Below, piece by piece: positions 1-5,371 of a DNA stretch of 39,184 nucleotides. The DNA is taken from the NCBI GenBank assembly GCA_000437315.1, contig FR899393.1:1-39184 (forward strand), in the 5' to 3' direction. A program made the translations under genes and the position numbers. This stretch comes from Mycoplasma sp. CAG:472 (lineage in GTDB: Bacteria > Bacillota_I > Bacilli_A > RF39 > UBA660). Numbering within the stretch: position 1 is the stretch's first letter; each line of letters starts with the position of its first letter. The notes beneath the pieces were generated by a model. That model had not been told where the DNA came from and ran no database searches. It worked only from the letters and a program-made list of their open reading frames with translations.

Positions 1-107
1 ATATCTTTTCCTGTACTATCTTTTCCAAATTTTACCCAGTTATTATCTACAGCTCCTCTGAAATAATATGACTTCATTCCTGTTGTTGCAGTATAATCAT
101 CATCAGC
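1..107 (-). repeat. Direct repeat, copy 2 of 107 bp
   Basis: Bases 1-107 are identical to 949-1055, a spacing of 948 bp, exactly 316 codons. The identity ends abruptly at 107. Because the window begins inside the repeat, the true length of the match is unknown. It encodes the start of the repeated domain of the surface protein. Perfect DNA identity suggests recent duplication or gene conversion. Confidence 0.95.
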
Positions 108-1481
108 AGCATATAAACCTTTTTCACTTGCTGTTGTTACAGTGCTAAAATCTGGAGTCGTTTCATTTACTGTATTATTTGCTAAGATTGTTTCATAACC
201 CTTTTGTTCAACTTCAAATACATTATTCCAAGTTCCATCTCCTGTTAATTTAGCTTCAGAGGATAAACTTATAACAGGGCGAGCGCCATAATTAGAATAC
301 ACAATATAAGAATTAATACCACCCGAAAAACCTACATAAAACTCAAAAGCACTAGTAGTACTACCATTGAAATAAGAAGGCCCCGACCAATAATTTTGGT
401 TTGTATACAAGTAATATGAACTATTACTAGAGCCATCTACTCCTCCTGCCATTGCTATTTCATCTGCTGTTATAAGTCCTACTGGATATGTTAAGGATCC
501 ATTTCCTTTACTTACATTTACTGTAAATTTATCACTTGCTGTTGGACATTTTAATGTTGGTGTTTTATTACTTACCAATCTTCCATATGCTCCATAACTA
601 TACCATCCAGTAGATGTCCAAGCTGCTGTTTGTGTTGATGACGGACTTCTATCATTACAAAATATTTGGTCTTTTGATACTAAAGGATTATCTTTTAATG
701 TTGTTCCTGCATACCAATTATCTATTGTTGTTTTTATTGTACTATCTGTACTAGTTCCATACTGCTGTCCTGAAGTATACATATATCCTACATATTCTGC
801 TTTATCTGTACTACTATTAAATTTACTTGTACCTATTTGAGTACCTGTTCCTGTCATTACTACTTTAGTACTTTCTGTTGGCGCTGTTGTTCCTGAATAT
901 ATCATTCTTATTGAACCATCACCATTGCTTCGGATTATTCTCCAATAAATATCTTTTCCTGTACTATCTTTTCCAAATTTTACCCAGTTATTATCTACAG
1001 CTCCTCTGAAATAATATGACTTCATTCCTGTTGTTGCAGTATAATCATCATCAGCTTTAAATAAACCTTCATTTGTTGTCGCAACTTTACTAAAATCTGG
1101 TGTTCCACCATTAACTACTAACTCTGCATTTCCCAATTTAATAGTTTCTTTTTTATAATCAAAATATAAATAGCAACTATCAGTACCTATAAATGAAAAA
1201 CTAATCTTACCTAAAGAGCTATCATAATTACCAATTTTGCCATTATTTTTGCAATAACTTTTATCTCTATTTAAAACATAGTTACCTTTAGGTATATCTT
1301 TTGAATTTGATTTTACATAATCTGTTGCACCTTCTTCTTTAATCATAATAGCCATTCCTTTTGAAATAGTATTATATTCTTTATTATATTTATTATCTTT
1401 TGATTTATAAATACATGAAAGTGTTATAAGTGATATAACTAATACTATAATAAATGATAAATATATAATTTTCTTTTTCAT
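1..1481 (-). CDS. Large secreted repeat surface protein, 5' part (runs off the left edge)
   Basis: Open reading frame from an ATG at 1481-1479, preceded by GAGGAAAACA as ribosome-binding site, that stays open to the left edge, so about 493 residues are visible and the C-terminus is missing. It begins MKKKIIYLSFIIVLVI, a signal anchor, then a short domain with paired cysteines. Two copies of a long unit follow, 316 codons apart, each starting around GMKSYYFRGAVDNNW and continuing WRIIRSNGDGSIRMIYSG. The unit also holds a YPVGLITADEIAMAGG stretch and GARPVISLSSEAKLTGDGTW. This WRII/GLITADE/RPVISL pattern is, to my knowledge, common in large surface proteins of gut Bacilli and related to C-type-lectin-like folds; that family link is from memory. 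Probably an exported, cell-surface adhesin-like protein. The related C-terminal fragment at the right edge suggests a gene family. Confidence 0.85.
   Translation of the reverse strand, partial: MKKKIIYLSFIIVLVISLITLSCIYKSKDNKYNKEYNTISKGMAIMIKEEGATDYVKSNSKDIPKGNYVLNRDKSYCKNNGKIGNYDSSLGKISFSFIGTDSCYLYFDYKKETIKLGNAELVVNGGTPDFSKVATTNEGLFKADDDYTATTGMKSYYFRGAVDNNWVKFGKDSTGKDIYWRIIRSNGDGSIRMIYSGTTAPTESTKVVMTGTGTQIGTSKFNSSTDKAEYVGYMYTSGQQYGTSTDSTIKTTIDNWYAGTTLKDNPLVSKDQIFCNDRSPSSTQTAAWTSTGWYSYGAYGRLVSNKTPTLKCPTASDKFTVNVSKGNGSLTYPVGLITADEIAMAGGVDGSSNSSYYLYTNQNYWSGPSYFNGSTTSAFEFYVGFSGGINSYIVYSNYGARPVISLSSEAKLTGDGTWNNVFEVEQKGYETILANNTVNETTPDFSTVTTASEKGLYAADDDYTATTGMKSYYFRGAVDNNWVKFGKDSTGKD
949..1055 (-). 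repeat. Direct repeat, copy 1 of 107 bp
   Basis: Partner of 1-107. It lies closer to the protein N-terminus (minus-strand gene) and encodes the first copy of the YYFRGAVDNNWVKFGKDST segment. Sequence on the N-terminal side (from 1056 on) differs from the sequence after 107. Confidence 0.95.
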
Positions 1482-1492
1482 TGTTTTCCTCT

Positions 1493-1508
1493 ATTCTATA
1501 AATAGAAT
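1493..1508. promoter_or_regulatory. Palindrome upstream of the surface protein gene
   Basis: Arms ATTCTAT and ATAGAAT with a 2 bp centre lie 12-27 bp upstream of the start codon at 1481. The position fits an operator or the 5' end of the transcript. No protein partner can be named. It could be chance in such AT-rich DNA. Confidence 0.25.
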
Positions 1509-1528
1509 ACCACATTTAGAGGCAAAAA

Positions 1529-1583
1529 AAAAGTAATATTTTTTAGAAATTACTTATTATGTAAATTTTTAATATTACTTTTT
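1529..1583. terminator. AT-rich inverted repeat, possible bidirectional terminator
   Basis: AAAAAGTAATATT pairs with AATATTACTTTTT across a loop that itself contains a second smaller repeat (AAGTAATTT / AAATTACTT type). Runs of A and T flank both sides. It lies upstream of the surface protein gene, so the role is uncertain. Confidence 0.3.
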
Positions 1584-1786
1584 TTACTTGAAAAGAATTT
1601 AATAGTTATTAATATGGCAAGTAAATCCTTTTTACCTTGAATTATATTATTATTTTTGTATTTCTTTAAATTAAATATTCAAAAAAAGACTAAACGACCT
1701 TGGTCAATTCCAGTGCCCATAATTGAAAGATATCAAAGATTAGAATTTTTGCCAATTTATTTTATCTAATGAAATAAAGTTTAATT
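1584..1786. other. Intergenic stretch without a recognisable gene
   Basis: No open frame with a plausible start is seen here. The only structure is a short perfect palindrome GACCTTGGTC at 1696-1705. On the minus strand it is followed by a T-run near 1681-1688, perhaps a decayed terminator downstream of antitoxin A. Confidence 0.4.
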
Positions 1787-1816
1787 TTGTACAAACATTT
1801 ATTATTGGCATATATT
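1787..1816 (+). promoter_or_regulatory. Promoter of toxin A transcript
   Basis: -35 TTGTAC (1787-1792), 18 bp spacer, -10 TATATT (1811-1816). The block TACAAACATTT directly after the -35 is shared with the promoter of locus C at 3936-3965, which has the same 18 bp spacing. Start of transcription expected near 1823, giving a leader of about 80 nt. Confidence 0.6.
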
Positions 1817-1904
1817 TTAACTGATGGTCTCATTATCATAGAAAGTCAAAGTAAAGCGGGCGCTGCCACTAAACTCATATTTAATTAGAAAGTGAGGTGG
1901 TATA

Positions 1905-1982
1905 ATGACAACAAGATTTAAAAATGATTTACTTATTATAATTATACTCATCTTGGTATATATCATTGCAAAATTAATTTAA
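1905..1982 (+). CDS. Type I toxin-like hydrophobic peptide A (25 aa)
   Basis: ATG at 1905, stop TAA ending 1982; peptide MTTRFKNDLL followed by an unbroken hydrophobic run (IIIILILVYII) and AKLI. GAGGTGG (1894-1900) is a strong ribosome-binding site 4 nt upstream of the ATG. The leader bases CCACT (1866-1870) can pair with this site, so translation may be blocked by structure. A small membrane peptide, a transcript folded end to end, and an opposing antisense RNA overlapping the 3' end are the classical arrangement of type I systems such as txpA/RatA and bsrG/SR4. The peptide does not match a toxin family I can name. Two relatives lie at 3721 (broken) and 4054 (intact). Confidence 0.7.
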   Translation: MTTRFKNDLLIIIILILVYIIAKLI

Positions 1983-2098
1983 AAGCGCCTTAATTCACTT
2001 TTGCTAGTGAATTAAAGCGTATCTCTTATTAGGGTAGCGCTCGCACAGCAATTTACGAGTAAGCTTCCTTTTTTATTTTATGTAAGTTTTTTTCTTAC
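1977..2098 (-). ncRNA. Antisense antitoxin RNA A (about 120 nt)
   Basis: Driven by the promoter at 2105-2133. The predicted RNA opens with a hairpin (ATGTAAG 2080-2086 against CTTACAT 2094-2100, 7-base loop), runs through the complement of the toxin terminator, and ends in a strong hairpin with arms 1985-1998 and 2007-2020. On this strand that stem is continuous with one U-G pair and is followed by a U-run complementary to 1981-1984. It overlaps the toxin transcript by about 95 nt including the toxin stop codon. The C-A mismatch this stem would have on the plus strand is a permitted U-G pair on the minus strand in all three copies, which favours the antisense RNA as the selected molecule. Confidence 0.65.
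2033..2074 (+). terminator. Terminator of toxin A transcript
   Basis: GGTAGC (2033-2038) can pair with GCTTCC (2063-2068) with one T-T mismatch, CTCG pairs with CGAG inside, and six T follow (2069-2074). The same GGTAGCGCTCGC is also complementary to the leader at 1856-1867, so the terminator arm and the 5' end compete. Confidence 0.6.
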
Positions 2099-2104
2099 AT
2101 ACTT

Positions 2105-2133
2105 AATATAGCATATTTTTATTATATTTTCAA
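2105..2133 (-). promoter_or_regulatory. Promoter of antisense RNA A
   Basis: Minus strand -35 TTGAAA (2128-2133), 17 bp spacer, -10 TATATT (2105-2110) with the extended -10 TGC. The same arrangement is present at loci B and C, although their spacers differ. Confidence 0.75.
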
Positions 2134-2144
2134 TTAGTTTTAAG

Positions 2145-2825
2145 TTAATTTATTACTTTAGAAATTTCATTTATTACTTTCTTTTCAATTCTTGAGATAT
2201 AACTTTGAGATATACCAAGCATATTAGCAACTTCTTTTTGAGTATATTCTTTGGTATTGTTTAAACCATACCTAAGCATCATAATTTCTTTATCTCTTTT
2301 TGAAAGGTTATTTATTTCATTTGCTAAAAACTCTCTATTCATTTTATCTTGGAACTGTCTATCAACAATATCTTCTTCGGTGCCTACTACATCAGAAAGT
2401 TTTAGTTCATTACCTTCGGCATCATAATTTAATGTATCATCTAAAGAAACATCATTTTTACTTTTTTTATTTTTTCGAATATGCATAAGGATTTCATTAG
2501 AAATACACCTTGAGGCATAAGTAGCAAGTTTAATATTCTTATCTATTTTATATGTATTAATACCTTTGATTAAACCAATAGAGCCAATTGATACTAAATC
2601 TTCGATATCATAACCAGTTGTTTCATATTTTTTAGCAAGAAATACAACTAATCTTAAATTATGTTCAATAAGTTTATCTTTTGCATAATTATCTCCGGAT
2701 TTAGCAAGAACTAAATATTTAAGTTCTTCCTCTTTAGAAAGTGGTGGTGGAAGTTTATCTGTGGCTCCCACGAAAAAAACTTCTTCATACTTTAAAAATA
2801 ATTTTAATAAAAGTCTTTTAAACAT
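2145..2825 (-). CDS. sigE: Sporulation sigma factor SigE (pro-sigma-E)
   Basis: Mother-cell sigma factor of early sporulation. About 226 aa. After a short amphipathic pro-sequence (MFKRLLLKLFLKYEEVFFVG) comes the family hallmark KLPPPLSKEEE, then region 2 (NLRLVVFLAKKYETTGYDIE, LATYASRCISNEILM) and region 4 (YTQKEVANMLGISQSYISR). Processing by SpoIIGA in Bacillus cuts within the EVYYIG equivalent, here EVFFVG. Of the two nearby ATG codons, the one at 2825 is preferred because AAAGGAGG then sits 6 nt upstream. It overlaps the spoIIGA stop, so the two are translationally coupled. Unlike Bacillus, sigG does not follow: an antisense RNA unit lies directly downstream. Confidence 0.96.
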   Translation of the reverse strand: MFKRLLLKLFLKYEEVFFVGATDKLPPPLSKEEELKYLVLAKSGDNYAKDKLIEHNLRLVVFLAKKYETTGYDIEDLVSIGSIGLIKGINTYKIDKNIKLATYASRCISNEILMHIRKNKKSKNDVSLDDTLNYDAEGNELKLSDVVGTEEDIVDRQFQDKMNREFLANEINNLSKRDKEIMMLRYGLNNTKEYTQKEVANMLGISQSYISRIEKKVINEISKVIN

Positions 2826-3576
2826 AACCATCCTCCTTTAAACTTTTATTTAATAAACACTCTACTCCATCACTAAATTTAATAGAGCTTTCGCCAATTA
2901 AATAATTATATATTTTTTTATCATTTAAAATTATATAACTAGGTTTAAAGCATTTCATAAGATGCATTCCCTTAACAGTAATAACTGGTACATAGACTGG
3001 TGATCTAATATTATATATTTTTTCTAATCTACTATTTCCTACAATAATAATACTTTTTCTACTTATAGGGTCTTTTAAATTATTACCATTATCATAAAAA
3101 GATACTAAATTATACTCTATATTATCAAATACTATTTTAATTTTATAATAATCACTATATGTATTTTTTAATTTTTTATTACTTTTATAATATATAAAAA
3201 GTATTATTGGTCCTATTATTAAAAGCACAATATAATTTAAATTAAAATTAGAACTATTTCCCTTTATTAAGTATAGAAAACCCGCAAGGATTATCGAAGT
3301 CATATAAAAATATATAATATTTGATATTGTATATTTTATTGATTTATAACCAAAAGCGACTATTACCATAATTATACTTATTAATATCTTTAATAAAAAT
3401 AAAATTATATTATTAATTTTTAAAAATAATAAAAATATAGATAACACCCCTATTAAGGAAGACAAAATATAATAATAAATTTTTCTATTTCTTTTTAAAG
3501 TAAATGATACAGTAAGAAGTATTAAAAAATCATATATAAAATTAATTATACATACTAAATCAATATAAACTGTCAT
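2818..3576 (-). CDS. spoIIGA: SpoIIGA, pro-sigma-E processing peptidase
   Basis: Membrane-embedded aspartic protease that activates SigE. 252 aa, somewhat shorter than the Bacillus protein of about 309. The N-terminal 150 residues form about five hydrophobic segments (starting VYIDLVCIINFIYDFLILL), followed by a cytosolic domain with FYDNGNNLKDP, matching the family active-site motif D-x-G-N-x-L-x-D-P. It precedes and overlaps sigE, the usual spoIIG operon. Start ATG at 3576 with GGTGATG upstream. The promoter region carries tandem Spo0A-like boxes (separate entry). Confidence 0.92.
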   Translation of the reverse strand: MTVYIDLVCIINFIYDFLILLTVSFTLKRNRKIYYYILSSLIGVLSIFLLFLKINNIILFLLKILISIIMVIVAFGYKSIKYTISNIIYFYMTSIILAGFLYLIKGNSSNFNLNYIVLLIIGPIILFIYYKSNKKLKNTYSDYYKIKIVFDNIEYNLVSFYDNGNNLKDPISRKSIIIVGNSRLEKIYNIRSPVYVPVITVKGMHLMKCFKPSYIILNDKKIYNYLIGESSIKFSDGVECLLNKSLKEDGYV

Positions 3577-3591
3577 ATCATCACCAACACT

Positions 3592-3635
3592 ATTTTATAA
3601 AAAAAGAAATAAAAATTATGTCAAATAATGTCTAA
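3592..3635 (-). promoter_or_regulatory. spoIIG promoter with tandem Spo0A-like boxes
   Basis: Minus strand reads TTAGACA (3629-3635) and TTTGACA (3619-3625), two one-mismatch versions of the Spo0A box TTCGACA, exactly 10 bp apart. The second overlaps a -35 TTGACA (3619-3624). The best -10 hexamers are TATAAA (3594-3599, spacer 19) or TAAAAT (3592-3597, spacer 21), longer than the normal 17. Bacillus spoIIG likewise has an over-long spacer and Spo0A boxes near -35. The sequence matches are seen; the regulation is inferred. Confidence 0.5.
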
Positions 3636-3720
3636 ATGTTATTTTATATTTCATTTCGAAAAAAAGTAATTTTTTTAGAGTTTTCGTAATGATTATATAT
3701 TTTGTAACAAGTAAAAAGAA

Positions 3721-3762
3721 ATGACAACGCCATTTCCTTTTATCATTGTAAAATTAATTTAA
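3721..3762 (+). pseudogene. Remnant of toxin peptide B
   Basis: A 13-codon frame, MTTPFPFIIVKLI, whose first codons and last codons (ATCATTG, AAAATTAATTTAA) match toxin A at 1905-1982 while the hydrophobic middle is missing. There is no ribosome-binding site, no GAGGTGG leader and no sense promoter like those of A and C. It is best read as an internal deletion plus loss of the 5' region of a third toxin-antitoxin locus. Confidence 0.6.
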
Positions 3763-3874
3763 AAGCGCCTTAATCCATATTTGCTTACAGATTAAAGTGT
3801 GAACCCATTTATGGTAGCGCTCGCACAGCAATTTACGAGTAGCTCCACTAATTGTAAGAAGACATTTATCTTAC
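3757..3874 (-). ncRNA. Orphan antisense RNA B (about 118 nt)
   Basis: The antisense half of locus B survives: promoter at 3881-3909, 5' hairpin TTGTAAGA (3852-3859) against TCTTACAA (3869-3876), the shared block GGTAGCGCTCGCACAGCAAT (3813-3832, identical to copy A), and a weakened terminator stem (TTAATC / GATTAA, 3770-3796) before the T-run. The sense terminator has lost its T-run here. Retention of antitoxin signals with loss of toxin signals is the pattern expected if the antisense RNA still protects against copy A. Confidence 0.5.
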
Positions 3875-3880
3875 AAATTA

Positions 3881-3909
3881 AATATAACAAAAAATATAAT
3901 GAATTTCAA
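3881..3909 (-). promoter_or_regulatory. Promoter of antisense RNA B
   Basis: Minus strand -35 TTGAAA (3904-3909), 17 bp spacer, -10 TATATT (3881-3886) with TGT in the extended position. Hexamers and spacing equal those of copy A although the spacer sequence has diverged. Confidence 0.65.
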
Positions 3910-3935
3910 CCTTTTTCGAAGTAAAAAAATATAAT

Positions 3936-3965
3936 TTTTACAAACATTTGTTACTCTCATAAATT
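3936..3965 (+). promoter_or_regulatory. Promoter of toxin C transcript
   Basis: -35 TTTTAC (3936-3941), 18 bp spacer, -10 TAAATT (3960-3965), aligned without gaps to the toxin A promoter through TACAAACATTT. Predicted start near 3972, leader about 82 nt. Confidence 0.55.
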
Positions 3966-4053
3966 CTAGCCAATGGTATCATTAATATAGGAAGTAACCG
4001 TTAGACGGGCGCTACCACTCAACAATTCTTTTAAAAGAAAGCGAGGTGGTCCT

Positions 4054-4158
4054 ATGAAGAAGTCAACTAAAGTATTTTTTACATATTGGATAATATTAAA
4101 TATAAGTTTTATAATTTTGGCCAGTTTAGTCATTATTTTAATTCTTATATTAAAATAA
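4054..4158 (+). CDS. Type I toxin-like hydrophobic peptide C (34 aa)
   Basis: ATG at 4054, TAA at 4156-4158. The peptide starts MKKSTKVFFTYW and continues as one hydrophobic stretch to the end (SLVIILILILK): a basic N-terminus and a single membrane span. The ribosome-binding site GAGGTGG (4043-4049) is the same as in copy A, and the leader ACCACTC (4014-4020) is complementary to it with one bulge. The leader also contains GACGGGCGCTACCA (4004-4017), complementary over 14 bases to 4206-4219 in the 3' region. The amino-acid sequence is unrelated to peptide A apart from hydrophobicity, while the RNA framework is conserved, so function probably rests on membrane insertion rather than on specific residues. 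Confidence 0.7.
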   Translation: MKKSTKVFFTYWIILNISFIILASLVIILILILK

Positions 4159-4271
4159 AAAGTGCCCAACTTACAGTAATGTAAGTTGAGCGTTTACTAT
4201 TAAAATGGTAGCGCTCGTCATCCAAAAAACGATTGCTTCCTTTTTTTATTATATGTAAGTTTTGTTCTTAC
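4155..4271 (-). ncRNA. Antisense antitoxin RNA C (about 117 nt)
   Basis: Starts near 4271 from the promoter at 4278-4306. 5' hairpin ATGTAAG (4253-4259) / CTTACAT (4267-4273). It ends at a strong terminator: arms CAACTTAC (4167-4174) and GTAAGTTG (4181-4188), extended by one U-G and two G-C pairs on this strand, then a U-run complementary to 4156-4161. The stem sequence differs completely from copy A but pairing is kept, which is covariation. It overlaps the toxin transcript from its stop codon to its terminator. No other terminator separates it from ftsZ, so it could also be made by read-through of ftsAZ. Confidence 0.7.
4207..4247 (+). terminator. Terminator of toxin C transcript
   Basis: GGTAGC (4207-4212) pairs with GCTTCC (4235-4240) with one T-T mismatch, TCG pairs with CGA inside, and seven T follow (4241-4247). 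The ascending arm doubles as the partner of the leader (4004-4017). Confidence 0.6.
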
Positions 4272-4277
4272 ATACCT

Positions 4278-4306
4278 AATATAGCATATTTTATTTAGTT
4301 AGTCAA
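4278..4306 (-). promoter_or_regulatory. Promoter of antisense RNA C
   Basis: Minus strand -35 TTGACT (4301-4306), 17 bp spacer, extended -10 TGC plus TATATT (4278-4283). The -35 directly abuts the ftsZ stop codon at 4307-4309. Confidence 0.75.
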
Positions 4307-5359
4307 TTAGTCTTGACTTCTTAAGAATGGAGGAATTTCATAATCATTATCTAAAATCTCTGGTGTTTTTCTTTTAGGAAGTTGTCCATCAAATAATGTT
4401 TCATTACTAATTTCTTCGTCAAAACCTGTTGCAATTACAGTAACAATAACTTCATCTTGAAGATTTTCATTTTTAATTGCACCAAAGATAATATTAACAT
4501 CATTATTTGCAGCCTCTCTAACAGTTTCAACTGCATCTTCAATTTCAAATAATGTAAGGTTATTACCACCTGTTACATTGACAATAGCATTTCTTGCTCC
4601 ATCAATAGTTTCCTCAAGAAGAGAATTTGATACTGCTTGTTTTGCTGCCTCGATTGCTCTATTTTCTCCAGCAGCACAACCAATACCAATAATTGCTGTA
4701 CCACTTTTTTCCATAACTGTTTTAACATCTGCAAAGTCAAGGTTGATAACTCCAGTAACAGCAATAAGGTCAGAAATTGATTGTACACCTCTATGAAGTA
4801 CATTATCAACTTCTTTAAATGCATCATCAAATGAAGTAGTTTTATCTATAATATCTCTTAAACGATCATTAGGAATTACAATTAAAGTATCTACATGTTT
4901 TTTTAAATCATCAAGACCCAAAAGAGCATTTTCCATTCTTCTTTTACCTTCGAACTTAAATGGTTTTGTAACTATACCAACAGTAAGTGATCCAAGTTCT
5001 TGAGCAATTTCTGCAATAATTGGAGCAGCACCAGTACCAGTTCCGCCTCCCATACCACAAGCAACAAAAACCATATCAGCACCAGATAAAGCTTCCTCAA
5101 GTTCACTTTTACTCTCTAAAGCAGCAGCTCTACCAACTTCTGGATTTGCACCAGCACCTCTACCACCAGTAATATTTTTACCTATTTGAATTTTATTAGG
5201 GCATAATGAAGCATTAAGTACTTGTAAATCTGTATTAACTACATAAAACTCTACACTTTGTACTCCTTCTTCAATCATTCGGTTAACGGCATTACAACCG
5301 CCTCCACCTACACCAACAACTTTTATTTTTGCTACTTGATCCATTACTAAATTTGACAT
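4307..5359 (-). CDS. ftsZ: Cell division GTPase FtsZ
   Basis: Tubulin-like GTPase that forms the division ring. 350 aa, normal length. It shows GVGGGGCNAVNRMIEEG near the N-terminus, the signature GGGTGTGAAP, the NLDFADVKTVM region with the T7 loop, and a C-terminal tail peptide EIPPFLRSQD for binding FtsA. AAGGAGGAAAGTAG precedes the ATG at 5359. It lies 12 nt after ftsA in the same operon. The following gene unit is antisense RNA C. Confidence 0.98.
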   Translation of the reverse strand: MSNLVMDQVAKIKVVGVGGGGCNAVNRMIEEGVQSVEFYVVNTDLQVLNASLCPNKIQIGKNITGGRGAGANPEVGRAAALESKSELEEALSGADMVFVACGMGGGTGTGAAPIIAEIAQELGSLTVGIVTKPFKFEGKRRMENALLGLDDLKKHVDTLIVIPNDRLRDIIDKTTSFDDAFKEVDNVLHRGVQSISDLIAVTGVINLDFADVKTVMEKSGTAIIGIGCAAGENRAIEAAKQAVSNSLLEETIDGARNAIVNVTGGNNLTLFEIEDAVETVREAANNDVNIIFGAIKNENLQDEVIVTVIATGFDEEISNETLFDGQLPKRKTPEILDNDYEIPPFLRSQD

Positions 5360-5371
5360 CTACTTTCCTCC

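Noticed and set aside
3966..4169. 67-codon frame on the minus strand across locus C
   Set aside because: It is antisense to the toxin peptide and leader, has no ribosome-binding site, and the region is better explained by the toxin gene and its antisense RNA.
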